A stretch of 64,000 nucleotides of DNA from Pachyseris speciosa (GCA_016490735.1 JAEMWC010000106.1:1374094-1438093), one strand, 5' to 3'. Positions 11,564 through 23,130 are shown, numbered from the stretch's first letter. The notes: generated from the letters alone by a model not told the origin. Numbers and translations: made by a program.

Positions 11564-11675
11564 TAGATCACAGATGACGTCAAAATGTGGTAAAAACAAA
11601 GAAGTGGCACACGAGCCGCAGGCGAGTGTGTCACTGATGTTTTTACCACATTTTGACGTCTTCTGTGATCTATTA
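11564..11675. repeat. hairpin core of element X
   Basis: Arms 'cagatgacgtcaaaatgtgg' and its near complement flank an inner 'acacgagccgcaggcgagtg' loop region. The arms contain a CRE-like TGACGTCA octamer, here probably just part of the palindrome. Confidence 0.7.
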
Positions 11676-11903
11676 CTGAACAGACGCACGGCAACATGGA
11701 ATCTATATGTTTTATATAATAAAGAAACAAAATGCAAGCGAAAAACTTGTTTATTTTCACATTTCTGGAAAAATAGTTGCAGTGTTGACGTAATCTGTGC
11801 ATCTGTCCTCTAGAAGATCATAGCTAAGAACCAATCACAACACGCGAACTATTCACCTTATTATATAATCTGTGGTAGATAGTGAGTAGCGGTTGTCAAC
11901 AAA

Positions 11904-11969
11904 ATGGCGGCGGCTTCTTCGCGTTTTCGAAGTGTATGCGAGGATGATTTAGATAATTTACTTGTTTAG
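11904..11969 (+). CDS. 21-codon micro-ORF in the outer MITE
   Basis: ATG in an AAAATGGCGG context opens MAAASSRFR followed by SVCEDDLDNLLV, then TAG. Compared with 11361-11426, most changes fall in the first nine codons and the acidic end is unchanged except E to D. See the other copies at 24724 and 56164. Confidence 0.35.
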   Translation: MAAASSRFRSVCEDDLDNLLV

Positions 11970-12788
11970 TTTTGAACGTCTAGTAGATTTATACTAAAAC
12001 AATTAGATTATTCGCTCTCGATTTCTATGCGTGATAGCTGATTCGGGCTGCGCCCTCATCAGCTATCACGCGATAGAAATCTCGAGCTCATAATCTAATT
12101 GTTAAGTAGTTAATAAATACCAACTTCGTTCCCAGGGTTTTCCCATCAAACATTGTGAGAGGAAGAAAAGGCCCTGGGAATCAGGTTGAATAAAAACGTG
12201 TCGCCACGGGATAATGAATAGAAAACAAACGGGCAAATGCCCACGGAACGCGCATCCCTTCCTCTTTTAAATACAAAATTAATTTCACCGAGTTAATTTT
12301 GTCATTACAGCGAGCTCGATGCTGTAATATTTCAGCCATCATCCAATACTGAGAGGGCCAAGGTGGAGGTAAAAAAAATTTAAATCGAAGTTATCCGATG
12401 ATCAAAAATAACGATGCTTTCAAGTTTTTAGTTTTCTTCAGCGCCAAGATCAGTGTGAAATTTGGTTCGGTGCAATTGCCAATCAGTGAAAACGTTTGCA
12501 AACTATCTTTGGTCTTCCTTTTGAACTTGAACTTTGCCTCCCACTATTTACTTTGAAACAAGTTCTTAAAAGGATTTTCAGCAGATTAGATAAAAACATC
12601 GGTTAACTTTTAATCATGGAATCAAGTTAATCGGTTTTTGAAGGAGCGTCCCAATATTATGGTTAAGTCCCTTGAAACAGACTATGCACAGTATAGACGT
12701 TAGGTTTCCTTCAATAGGCCGACCTTCTTCCGACAACTTGCATTATGGGCATGTCATGTTCCTACGGTATGTACCAATCTACAGTCAA

Positions 12789-13090
12789 CTCACTGGCAAA
12801 CGAGGACACATTAATTGTTGCTCATTAGTTTTGTTTCATGAGTGGGCAAACGAGCGGGACACCAAACAAAATGTTGTGTTTCCATGCTGCGCAAACTGCA
12901 AAACATTTGTTGCGGACACAAAATGTTTCTGAAAAAAATCAGAAACACTTTTTGTGTCTCGGAAACAAATTTTGCGTCCGCAACAAATGTTACACGCGTG
13001 GAAAAACAGGGAAACATTTTTGTCCTCAACAATGTGTCCGCTGCAATAGGCTGATTTGGCAAAGACAACGTGATGACTGTGACGACGCTC
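12789..13090. mobile_element. truncated copy of the TAA-flanked MITE (block A)
   Basis: This matches 27491-27790 in block B: 'ctggcaaacgaggacacatt', then a palindromic centre built on 'tttgttgcggacacaaaatg' and its complement. Its right end, present in block B to 27945, is missing here, so block A has lost it. Confidence 0.7.
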
Positions 13091-13465
13091 ATTTGGCAGT
13101 TCAAGGAAGGTGGCCATGATCATGCATTATCATGCATATTAAGGTCATGTTTTCATGTCACAACTGTAGGATTATCTGTTGTAATGCAGAAGATGGAGTG
13201 CCTTCCTCTTTTTAAGTATCTAAGGGCCTGTTGGCATGCATATTCAAGTTAGATCAATCTAGTTACGTTGACACAAGTATGAATGATTAGAAAAGGACCG
13301 AGTCACTTTCTAGATGTAGGAATTAAACTTAGAGTTTATCTCATTTGGACCAATCTAAGCTAATTAATTCAGTGTCAGCACCACTTTAAAACTTAAACTA
13401 AAATTGTCATACTTGCGGTCAAAGTTCTCTTACTAATCTTTATCAGGAATGGAATTTACAGTACA

Positions 13466-15350
13466 TCACAGTAGTAATGGCAACAGCCAAGGCGTCACGG
13501 TAACATCCGCGGCTGTTTTGCCATCATTGTTGACCAGATCTTTATTAACTCCAGCATCTAACAATTTCCTTAAAATATCCATTGACACATGCGCGTCATC
13601 TCTATTCTCAGTCTGATAAGCCACAGCCAAATGTAATGGGCTGTCCCCTTCATTGTTGATGGCTTGGACATTTCCACCTGCACTGATTAGGAGGTTCATG
13701 GTCTTGATGCATGGAAATTTACACACCTGCTCTACATAAGTGCCGGGCAAATTATTTCTCACCTTAAATCTTCGTTCCCATTGGCCAGTGGTTGGTGAAC
13801 GCTTCTTCAAGTGTGTCCATTAAGGAGCGAAGCCTCGATGAAAGTATTTGGTGGGGGTCTTACACCACACAGACAAGTGCAGTAAGGTGTTTCCATTTCG
13901 AGTGCATGGATTCAAAGAAAGGAACCTTTGGATTAGACCAAAAACACCAGAACTTTCTTCCTTCCTTATATCTTGAACTTTTGTAAATATTGTCCATGAT
14001 ACAATGAGTAATGGACCAGAGTTTCAAGTTCCTCATGGAAAGATATGGCTTTGCTGCCACCTTTCAATCTGTTGGAGTGTGCTTGATTTGTAAGTCTCTC
14101 ATACTCACTGATGACTATTTCAAACACTTCTTCTACATGCTTTTGCCTTGGTGGACAGTTTTTCTCAACCATTTCACAACAGAGCTCGCAAAACCAACTT
14201 AGATCTTCCAGGAGTCTCTCACTGTTGTGGTGTTGGCTTATCTTCATGGCGTGCAACCACAAACCAATACAAAGGTCATAGTTATCAGAGTCCGCAAAAA
14301 CTGCGCCACGGTATCTTAGTGGACGTGGAGTTCGATATTGTCATTTCCATGAATTCTCTCTCTAATCATGAGGCCCTCCATGTAGATGGCATGATCATTG
14401 TCTTTAATGAGCGCGAGTTCCTCAAGAGTTTGACTCTCCTTTCTATTCTCATAAGCCTCTATTGGTTCCATGTGTTGCTTAGGTAAGGAACGTGACAGAT
14501 CTTGGAACCTTTCTTCTATGCCATGTTTCATGTAAAAGAACGCTTTCTTGGTGCCACAGTTAGCCTTGGAATTATTGGCAATAGTACCACCCAAAAGCTC
14601 CAGTGCCTCGATTCTCTGTTCTTTTGTGCACTGTGGTCTCTTGATAATATTCTCCACCATTTCAATCTTGCATTCATTGCTTGCTAAAAGCAGCGGGGTC
14701 AATCTGTCATTTTTTGGCAACTGAGGAGCTCCAATAGCCAACAAATCATTGACATCTCCAAATCGTTGCTTTGGACAGCGCAATGAAGAGCGCTATATCC
14801 ATTTTTGTCTTGAAGTTTAATATCAACCCGGCAAGCGAGCAGATAGCTGACGACCTCCTCATGGTCCTTGTAACAGGCTGCCATTAAAGGAGTGATGTCG
14901 AAGTCATTGCGCGCATTAACATCAGCCCCATTCTCAACCAAATACCTCACAATATCATGGTGTCCATTGTAAGCAGCTGCTCTTAATGGTGTCGAGTTTA
15001 TCGCCGTCCCTCCGTCCACTTCAGCGTCCTGCTCGATCAACAGCTTCACAACATCGAGATGCCCACGGCAGTCGCAGCACTGACCCATACAGCTGTATAT
15101 CCTTGCATGACTTTCCCCTCACTTTTTACAGTCCCCCGACCTTCAATGTTGGCTTTATACCTTAGCAGAATGTTTACCGCATCCAGGTGTCCATTATAAG
15201 CAACAATGATCAAGGGAGTGGCGAGGTGGTCGCCATCTTGGGTTTTGGTTTCCAGCACAGTGCGTCGTTCGCTGATGCTCATCCGAATGAGAGCGCGCTG
15301 AGTTCAACTTAAGCACCATCACGAGCCACTTTAAGCTTTGCAATGTCCAT
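13466..15350 (-). pseudogene. FEM1B: FEM1B-like copy 3, multiply broken
   Basis: At least five minus frames join end to end to cover a whole fem-1-like protein. The start codon (15348-15350) is followed by only about a dozen codons before an in-frame TAA. Ankyrin units follow in frames ending near 15046, 14699 and 14316, and the LWLHAMKISQ segment lies in 13966-14262. The C-terminal part (13466-13810) carries KKRSPTTGQWERRFKVR, an insertion shared only with copy 5. Synteny and that shared insertion identify it as the duplicate of 29158-31038. It is clearly non-functional. Confidence 0.9.
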
Positions 15351-16140
15351 TACAGTTCACAGGCAATCCGTTCACCAGAAAGTTAACATCAACCGGCACG
15401 ATGCACTCACAAATACAATTCGGTTCGCTAGATTAATTAAAGCGCAGTCGATATCTTAAAGTGTAAACAAAACTGGTCAAACTAAGGTTAAACTTGAGGT
15501 CAACACAGCCTGTGGGCCCGTGCGCATGTTACAGGATTGAAAAGGAGAACAAAAATGCTCATCTCTTTCCTATACATCAACGAGATAAATGACATAAGTT
15601 CTGTTTTGACCGATTTGGTCCGAAAAGAACATTTCACTTTAAAATACTCGTGCATGAATCTGTTTTAAAAAAACTTTATAAAACCCGAGGACATTGCGAA
15701 GAAACGCTTTAAACTACGTCTCTTTTATTGGTGCATACGTTGTTCTACTAAGTTCTCAGGCCCAAGAAGAACATTCTCGTTTGTCCAGTTCCTAAGTTTG
15801 GCGCTTGCAACTGAGGTCGCAACTGTGAGGGAAGAACGTTTTTGAGCAATTAAACTAGCTCAACTTGACAATAAAATAAGTGACCAAATTTGTGCTTCTT
15901 ACTATGGGAATTTACGCTGATTGATTCGGATGGATAACAAAACAACGGGATATTGTGTACCTTTTCATGGTTTTAGTCCTTGGTATTGCAATCTTGCTTT
16001 GATTTCCCACGTGCTTCACCCGTTCGGCCTCAGCTCCTTTACCACGCAGGCTTAGAAAGGGAAAAGCACTGGGCACGAGAGGTTCTCGTCCCCAGAGGGG
16101 CGGAGGCGCGGGTATGTGACACACTAAAGGATGAAGGGAC
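15351..16140. other. upstream region of FEM1-like copy 3
   Basis: The first part is homologous to the regions above copies 2 and 4. No gene is seen. Near 16115-16155 the phrase 'acactaaaggat' is repeated, bordering the Penelope-like piece that follows. Confidence 0.4.
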
Positions 16141-16149
16141 ACACTAAAG

Positions 16150-16151
16150 GA

Positions 16152-16197
<46 letters not shown>

Positions 16198-16345
16198 GGG
16201 AGTGAAACACGAAAATTTGGTTTATCAACGGAGTTGATAATGTAAATTGACCACCGTGCAGGGATTCGCTCCGACGAAGGGATAACGCTCGAAACGTCAG
16301 CTAATCGAATTCCTGTACGGTGGTCAATTTACACTAAAGGATATG
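16150..16345. mobile_element. Penelope-like terminal fragment, fold-back form
   Basis: The left 115 bases ('aaagaaactgtggtgctgcg' onward) match 59888-59992. The piece then turns into an inverted repeat, with 16241-16267 pairing with 16306-16332 ('gtaaattgaccaccgt' and complement). A hammerhead-like core sits in the loop. No coding sequence remains. Confidence 0.65.
16262..16310 (+). ncRNA. degenerate hammerhead ribozyme motif
   Basis: On the plus strand the order is GATTCGCT, CCGACGA, a short stem II region, GAAAC, GTC, AGCTAATC. The flanking octamers pair as stem I with one mismatch. The core should read CUGANGA but has C in place of U, and stem II has lost a pair, so cleavage is doubtful. 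The 59995-60035 copy has the intact core. Hammerhead motifs in Penelope-like elements are established knowledge. Confidence 0.5.
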
Positions 16346-19080
16346 CTTTTTAAGTCGATTTTTTTTTTATTCTGAAACAGCCAGGAGAGCGTACAAATGT
16401 CTTGTCAGGGTGTTTTTCGCCAGTTCTTTTTTTAATTGAGTAATATTCGGTTCCACTGACCTCGACCAGATAAAGCCAAGGTTACGTTACAACAAAGCTT
16501 CACATGTCTGAACACGGTTATGAAGACGCAAGTTGTAAAAAGTGTTGTGGAAATGGAATATTTTGGTCTGAATTGGGTCCAGATTTCGGAGATGCTGACC
16601 TCTGGAGACCTGGACCAACCCTCTCCATTAAAAGGAAAACGATGCACCCATTCACTCCCCCCTCCCCTTCCAAACGAAGTAGACACCCTCCCGCAAGATC
16701 GATCCAGCTACCCAACGGCAACGACGATAGAGAAATATTTGCTTTCGTTTCCGTATAATTTTGTGGCAGATTAGTTGAAACATGCACGAATGTCCAACTA
16801 TGAAATAATATTTCTTGGATTTTTGGAAGATTGGAATTTTAATATTAGCTGTTTTTTTATTATTATTATTTTTTTCTTTCTTTGTTTTTTCTTTTCTTCT
16901 TTTTGTTTTGGGAAGACCCCGGACTTCTTTAATCCGGTAGATATGGTGACCCATACGGGAGACCGGGAGAATTATTCTGTATCCGGGAGATTCCCGGCGC
17001 CACTCATCTCCCAAAACAGTTGCAGGGGTACCCATCCCTCACTGACCTTCCTCCCCCAAGGAGCATTCACAAATGACAAGCTTTATGAACCTTTAATTTC
17101 TTTTTTTCGCAAAATATAACCTTAAAGAAGTCCTCCCTTGCCAAGAGAACAAATGAATAACAGCTGGTGACACGCTACAACGAAAACCACTTCGTTTTGT
17201 GTTTTCATTGGTCTTTATAATGGAACCTAGTCAAATTTTCTAACGAGTTCTTTAAATCACTGCTGAGGCCATATAGCAAAAAGTACCACAAAAAGTACAC
17301 GATTACTCAGAAACAACCAAATGAGAAAATTTAAGCAAATACCTGCATGGCTTTTTGGCCTTGACAAGGGATATTTCACCTGGCTTGCTAATACAGTTTC
17401 TTTTGTTCCCATTTTTTTGCGGAACGATTCGTTTCTCTCAGATATGACTCCTGTAGTCAGCGCACGTACTTGCTCTGTGGATGCCATTTTCTCCATAAAG
17501 TTACGACGGACAATGATTTCGCATGTTGTAAACTTTTGAGGTAACATCATTTGGTCGTGTGTCCCTGACTACTGTTGGGAATGTAAAAATATGTTATTTT
17601 TACTTAGTACCAAAGGCAATGTATACACTATGCGTTTTCGATTGTTTTTATCTTAAAAGTAATATTTTCTTTAAATGCATGCTATTTCATCCACACGAAT
17701 GCGTTTACGTTTGTTGCGCTGTTTACACGTTAAGATAGCAATCGATGAAAAACGCGACTTTCTGTTAATCTTTCTGCATGGATATAGTGCAGGTCGGCCG
17801 TCTTTTTACAAAAGCTAGCTTTCATTTTCATCCACTTATTAAAAAGCGATAGCGATACGTTTTTTTAAATCTCCACTCTGGACGGCGTGTTTGAAACTCG
17901 CAGTTTTTTTAGCAGCCGTTTTAGCGTTTTTGTATGTGAATGGAAAGTCTAACAGGATAGAAAAATCTTCGTTTGGAAGAAAAACGAGTGAAAACAAGTG
18001 AAAGTGGACGACGCCTTACAAATACGGGTTTGCGTCTTCCTTCGTTACTGAAACAACAGAGAGTGATATAAAATAATCTAGTTCAACTCTTTTAAGACTG
18101 CCAACAATGAAACTAAATCTCTGAAACGGAAAGGCTGGAAAAAAAATATCTGGCAGAGGTTCCGCCAGTGAACTTTGTTTGTCTGTTTGTTTCTTTTCAT
18201 TGCTATTTCTCAAAGATTTTTCAAAGTTACTTGTTCAGTATTTCATTAAATAAATACCAGTGTGACTTAGACACACAACGAAAACAAGAAACAGAAAGAC
18301 GATATATCGTACACGTCACGGCACATGTCAGTTCTAGCGATTCTTTGACTCATTTAGAACAAACATTTAACCAAGCAAGCAAGTGAAAATAATATTCTAT
18401 AGAACTATTCGATCTTTTAAGGTTTTCAAAAATACTATTAGAAAATTAGACTTGTCAGGTTTGATATGACCGTTATATTTTACACCTTGTATTTTTGATT
18501 AGTTTTAGCTTGACCTTATTTTATGAAAAGTTATATCTAGTCTTATGTAAATATATTTTAAAACTTAATTTTTAATCTTATATTTTTCTTAGTTATTTGT
18601 TGTAATCATTATCTCAATCTAGTTCTTTTCACTTGTACTTTCTGTGTTATACCTGCAAACTAGCTGGTGAGATTCCTCACAAAAGCTAAGTGTATAGACA
18701 CAATAAATTTGACTTGACTTGATTTGACTTGATAACCTGAGACAAATTCTAACTTAATTCAGGAGCTCCATAATTTCACTATACATTTTTTCCAGATAAT
18801 TACCTTCAAATTCTCTCAAGATAGGTTATATTACTGGGACTGACCCACTCCACCCCTACAAAAATTCTAATTTTCTGTCAAACTTCGGCTCTTGAGACCT
18901 TCCCCCCACCCTACCCCCACACAATTACCTAAATAGTCGGAGATGAAATCTAACAGTGATCTCATTTAGGTTGACGTAAACTGATTAATTCAATGTCAGC
19001 AAACCCTTAAAAACTAAATTAAAATTAACGTGCATACAGTACAAGTTCTGTTGCCAGTCTCTCTGTTTCTTTCACAGCCT
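16346..19080. other. spacer between copies 3 and 4
   Basis: No gene is supported. The part at 17300-17770 matches 5160-5680, and 18190-18900 matches 2260-2570. Around 18700-18735 'aataaatttgacttgacttg' looks like the tail of a retroposon ending in TTGAC repeats. ORFs near 16500-17100 overlap each other in several frames and have no domain. Confidence 0.45.
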
Positions 19081-20895
19081 TCACAGTATTTGGCAGTACT
19101 TCACTTTCCAAATGCTAAGAGCTTCAGCAGTCACTGTAACATCCAAGGCTTTTTTGCCATCGCGGTTGACCAAATCTTTATTCACTCCAGCATCCCGTAA
19201 TGTCTTTAACACTCTCCTAAGTGCTCGGCGGTCATCGTCATTCTTGGGCTGAAAAGTTACAGCCAAATGTAAACAGCTGTTCCCATCACTGTTGACAGCA
19301 TTCACATTCCCACCTGCTTTGATAATGAGCTTTGTGGTTTTGACGCATGGAAATTTACACACATCACGCACATGATCCACATCAGTAGGGGTCTCACACC
19401 ACACAGACAAGTGCAGTAAAGTGTTTCCATCTCGAGTGCATGGATTCAAGGAAAGGAACCTTTGTATCAGACCAAAAACACCAGAGCTTTCTTTCTTGTC
19501 TGTGTTTTGAATTTTTGAAAATATTTTTACGAGATACAACGAGTTATGGATCAGAGTTTCAAGTTTCTCATGGAGCAAGTTGTCTTCACTGTCAATTTTC
19601 AAACTGTTGGATTGTGCTTGATTTGTTAGTCTCTCATACTCACTGATGACTGTTTCAAACACTTCTTCAACATGCTTTTGCCTTGGTGGACAATTTTTCT
19701 CAACCATTGCACAAAAGAGCTCGCAAAACAAACCTAAATCTGCTATGACTCTCTCACTGTTTTGATGTTGGCTTATCTTCATGGCATACAACCACAGACC
19801 AATGCAAGGGTCATAGTTCTCCGAGTCTGCAAAAACTGCGCCACTGTATCTCAATGGACCGCGGAGTTCGATATTGTTAGTTCCAAGAATTCTCTCTCTA
19901 ATCATGAGGCCCTCCATGTGTATGGCATGATGATTTCCTTCAATTTGGACGAGTTCCTCAAGAGTTCGACTCTCCTTTCTATTCTCATAAGCCTCTACTG
20001 GTTTCATGTGTTGCTTAAGTAGGGGACGTGAGAAATCGTGAAACCGCTCTTCCATGCCACGTTTCATGTAAAAATATGCTTTCTTGGTGTCAAAGTCAGC
20101 ATCGGGTTCATTAGCAATGGTTCCACCCAAAAGCTCTAGTGCCTCAATTCTCTGTTCTTTTGTGCACTGTGGTGTCTTGATAAGATTCTCCACCATTTCA
20201 ATCTTGCATTCATTGCTTGCTAAAAGCAGCGGCGTCATACGACCTTTATTCGGCAACTGAGGTGCTCCAAGGGCCAACAAATCTTTGACAATCTCCAAAT
20301 TACCGCTTTGGACAGCACCATGAAGAGCGCTATATCCATCTTTGTCCTGAAGTTTAATATCAGCCCGACGAGCGAGCAGATAGCTGACGACCGCTTCATG
20401 GCCCTTGTAGCAAGCTATTATCAAAGGAGTGTCATCGAAGTAATTCCGTGCATTCACATCAGCCCCGTTGTCAACTAAGCATCTCACAATATCAAGGTGT
20501 CCAGAGAAAGCAGCTGCTCTTAAGGGAGTCGAGTTTGTCGCCGTTCGTCCGTCCACTTCCGCATTCTGCTCGATCAACAGCTTCACAACATCGAGATGCC
20601 CTGCCACAGCGGCGACCCACAAAGGAGTACAACCTTCCACAGTGACTTGGCCCTCAATTTTTACAGTCCCTCGTATTTCAATGTCGGCTTTATACCTTAG
20701 CAGAATGTTTATCGCATCCATGTGTCCATTATGAGCAGCGATGATCAAGGGAGTGACGAGATGGTCGCCATCTTGGGTTTTAGTTTCCAGCACAGTGCGT
20801 CGTTCGCTGATGCTCATCCGAATGAGAGCGCTGCTTAGTTCAACGTAATCACCATCACGAGCCGCTTCGTACACTTTACGTTTTGCACTGTCCAT
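19081..20895 (-). CDS. FEM1B: FEM1B-like ankyrin protein, intact copy 4 (604 aa)
   Basis: An intronless frame from MDSAKRKVYEAARDGDY to YCQIL. Residues 1-250 form about six ankyrin units (TPLIIAAHNGH, TPLWVAAVAGH, TPLRAAAFSGH, TPLIIACYKGH, SALHGAVQSGN, TPLLLASNE). Residues 265-480 are the fem-1 central region: RIEALELLGGTIAN, AYENRKESRTLEELVQIE, MEGLMIRERILGT, YSGAVFADSENYDPCIGLW. Residues 490-570 hold a second ankyrin pair (NTLLHLSVW, CKFPCVKTTKLIIKAGGNVN, LHLAV). The blocks match FEM1B better than FEM1A/C (for example ENR.E and the CxFP motif). fem-1 proteins dock degradation substrates to CUL2-elongin ligases through a C-terminal box. This protein ends right where that box (LKCLAAR in FEM1B) should begin, so CUL2 docking looks lost. 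The start is chosen because copies 2 and 5 share it. Confidence 0.9.
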   Translation of the reverse strand: MDSAKRKVYEAARDGDYVELSSALIRMSISERRTVLETKTQDGDHLVTPLIIAAHNGHMDAINILLRYKADIEIRGTVKIEGQVTVEGCTPLWVAAVAGHLDVVKLLIEQNAEVDGRTATNSTPLRAAAFSGHLDIVRCLVDNGADVNARNYFDDTPLIIACYKGHEAVVSYLLARRADIKLQDKDGYSALHGAVQSGNLEIVKDLLALGAPQLPNKGRMTPLLLASNECKIEMVENLIKTPQCTKEQRIEALELLGGTIANEPDADFDTKKAYFYMKRGMEERFHDFSRPLLKQHMKPVEAYENRKESRTLEELVQIEGNHHAIHMEGLMIRERILGTNNIELRGPLRYSGAVFADSENYDPCIGLWLYAMKISQHQNSERVIADLGLFCELFCAMVEKNCPPRQKHVEEVFETVISEYERLTNQAQSNSLKIDSEDNLLHEKLETLIHNSLYLVKIFSKIQNTDKKESSGVFGLIQRFLSLNPCTRDGNTLLHLSVWCETPTDVDHVRDVCKFPCVKTTKLIIKAGGNVNAVNSDGNSCLHLAVTFQPKNDDDRRALRRVLKTLRDAGVNKDLVNRDGKKALDVTVTAEALSIWKVKYCQIL

Positions 20896-22864
20896 TATAG
20901 TTCACTGACAATCTGTTCATCAGAAAATTAACATCAACCAGCGCGATGCACTCACAAATATAATCCGCATTTCGCTAAATAAGCATAGTGAAACGCTTGA
21001 AGTGTAAAGAAAACTGGTCAAACTAAGGTTAAACTTTAGGTCAACACAGCCTATGGGCCCGGGCTCATGTTACAGGATTGAAAACGAGAACAAAAATACT
21101 CCTCTCTTTCCTATACATCAACGAAATAAATGACACAAGTTCCGTTTTGACCGATTTAGTCCGAAAAGAAAATTCCACTTTAAAATAGTAATGCAGGAAT
21201 CTGTTTTAAACCTTCATAAAACCCTAGGACATTGCGAAGAAATGCTTTAAACTATGTCTCTTTTATTGGTGCATAAGTTGTCCCACTAAGTTTAAAATTT
21301 TTCATTCAGGCTCATGGAGAACCATTTTCTCTCTTAACATTCTGCAGATGTCATTACAAAGGCAGCACTTTCTTTCTTTGACTCGTTTAGATTATACATC
21401 ATTGACCAAACTATTCTACGTGTCACCTTACAAATAATGGACTCAGTGTTAACAATATATACATTTGTTTTCCAGGACTTATGCCCACATTCTCCAGTGA
21501 AAAGTTATTACCTTACTGAGACTGAGCCACTCCACCCCTCCAAAAAAAAATGCCATTTACATTCAAATTTTCCTTTAAAACTTTGGGTCTTGAGAACTCT
21601 CCCACCCCCACACCTTGGAATTTCCAGAGTCCAGAAGTCTCACTCTGGGGGGAGGTATGTATATTTTCTGAAACCCATAATTAACTCCAATTGTAAAAGA
21701 AAAAAGTGTCGTCTTATCTGACTGTCTTAAACTTTAATTGAGATCTTAGCATGTTTTTAAAAGTTTGGTCGATCTCTGCCTCAACTTTCCTGTAATAAGG
21801 TTCTAGTTTGAAAAATACCGGTACTTTAAAATAGTATTCTATCGTCGACAATGATCTTTCCACATGCGTCAGTAAGATTTACATTACTCAAAATTTAATT
21901 TAAATGTGAAAGGACAAAATGCCCAGTGAACAACATTGTTTTTCATAACAGCACCTCGGGATGATGGCTGGGTGAAATAAAACATCCTTTAAAACCTCAT
22001 AAACATCAAAATATTTCTACTATACCAACAAGTTACCTTAGGTTCATAAAGAGCTTCAATGCCGAAAAAATACCAGTTATCATTTATAACAAAATAGTAA
22101 TAATTTGTTTACAGCAAAGGGTTACTTCTGCGGATAATGGAGAGGAGACATCACACAAAACAAAATTTAAGAAACGAAAACAATACAACTTCAAACAAGA
22201 CTTGATCACACTGCATCAAAAACTTTGTTTGTCTTTGTCTGCCGTTGTTTTTTGTTTCCCTTTATTGTTTGTTCGCTTTTTACTCGGGCTTCTGTCGTCG
22301 GTTTTTCTTCTTCTTCGTCGTCGTCGTCGTCGTCGTCGTCGTGTTTCATCCACAAAGCTTACTTCCGGTGTGTCTGCGCAAGCGTTAACGAAACAACAAA
22401 ATATATTTTGCTCTCTTTCAGTGTATTTCGTTCATGATCAACTGAAAACTAACAGCAACGAGTCGCAATTGTTGAAACACTGAAATTTCTTCGCTTCACA
22501 ATAAATCTTCAAAATTAGATTTTCCATTTATATGAGCGGGGATAAAGTAAAGTGAAGAGATCCTTGGTGCACTGGTAAAATTCCTTAGCCTCCGATCCAG
22601 CTATCTGAAACGCTTTTTCTTGAGCTTCTAGCCACGTCAAGAAAGAATTCGCATCTTCTCTGCGGGAAGTCCCCAGAAATTAAAAAAGTTATCATCTACC
22701 GCAGGAGCCCAGTCTACCGGAATGTTGTCACTAGACCGCTATCGTGAAATTCCTTTAATTACATCGATTAAACGTTGATTAAATCTAGTCCTTTCTGATC
22801 TAGTACGTAGATCATGTGAATTTCAATTCGATTCTTAATCAACGAAATACTTCGCCACACTTTG
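20896..22864. other. region upstream of copy 4
   Basis: 20896-21080 resembles the upstream parts of copies 2 and 3. Around 21490-21600 a phrase ('gagccactccacccctcc') recurs from the other gene flanks. A CGT trinucleotide run lies at about 22314-22342. I see no gene. Confidence 0.45.
22314..22342 (+). repeat. CGT microsatellite
   Basis: About ten CGT/CGTC units preceded by CTT units. The ORFs across it encode only serine or arginine runs and are not taken as genes. Confidence 0.85.
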
Positions 22865-22949
22865 CCTCGAAGGGCCGCAAAAGAAAACAGCAATAGCCAG
22901 AATCGAGCGCGAAAAATTCCAATTCCAAGACAGTTAGCTTTGCGTCATA

Positions 22950-23130
22950 GAGCGCTTTTCAATTAAATGTCGTTAAACCAAAACCAAAGCAGTTACTTTG
23001 ATCAATCACAATAGAAGTAAGCAGTGCAATGAGCCAATCAGAATACGAAGCAATTACATGTAGACGAGCGAAGCAATGCAGAACCAAAGCAAAGCCCTAA
23101 TTACTTTCGACACTCAGTTGAAAACTGCTC
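22950..23130. mobile_element. 181-bp MITE with TA target duplication
   Basis: The ends are inverted: 'gagcgcttttcaatt' at the left, 'cagttgaaaactgctc' at the right. TA lies at 22948-22949 and 23131-23132. Block A has the empty site 'gcgtcataaagaataattta' with a single TA, so the insertion and its TA duplication are directly visible. Relatives with the same ends lie at 47460-47742 and about 41367-41650. Confidence 0.9.

Larger units (their letters stand above)
11216..11868. mobile_element. palindromic element X inserted in the micro-ORF MITE
   Basis: The left part, 'agattccatgttgccgtgcg' (about 11224-11257), is the inverted match of 'cgcacggcaacatggaatct' at about 11685-11704. The inner arms at about 11563-11600 and 11638-11675 ('atagatcacagatgacgtca' and its near complement) pair as well. 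Element X is therefore a long palindrome whose left arm was later split by another MITE (11258-11563). Its right limit near the 'ttatataat' stretch (about 11858-11868) is approximate. Confidence 0.65.
11153..12108 (+). mobile_element. micro-ORF MITE, split by a nested insertion
   Basis: The element starts 'tagtataaatctactagcg', runs through 'tctctgattggctacgc' to 'cgctatctatt' (about 11215), and resumes at about 11869 with 'ctgtggtagatagtgag'. It then has the ATGGCGGC micro-ORF, 'tagatttatacta' and the terminal hairpin (11992-12108). The matching element in block B (24633-24852) is uninterrupted at this point, so the 11216-11868 piece is an insertion. Confidence 0.75.
9760..15430. repeat. segmental duplication, block A
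   Basis: This block aligns with 22865-31110 along its length. Examples are 'atggaacgcgaggatcaaga' at about 9930 and 23230, 'cagcaagctggtgattcagg' at about 10595 and 24110, 'ccttggctcgagcgagaaac' at about 10902 and 24417, and then the FEM1-like genes (copy 3 and copy 5). The two blocks differ mainly by insertions and deletions, most of them mobile elements. Confidence 0.9.

Noticed and set aside
11580..11650. CRE (TGACGTCA) near 11577 as a promoter
   Set aside because: It is part of the arm of palindromic element X and there is no gene start next to it.
12811..13123. Cysteine-rich overlapping frames of 70-97 aa on both strands, also at 27532-27873
   Set aside because: They cover a palindromic MITE and mirror each other; the cysteines come from 'tgcgg/ccgca' phrases in the repeat, not from a zinc finger.
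16504..17119. Several overlapping 84-127 aa frames on both strands
   Set aside because: They overlap in four frames, contain low-complexity TTT/CTT runs and show no family motif.
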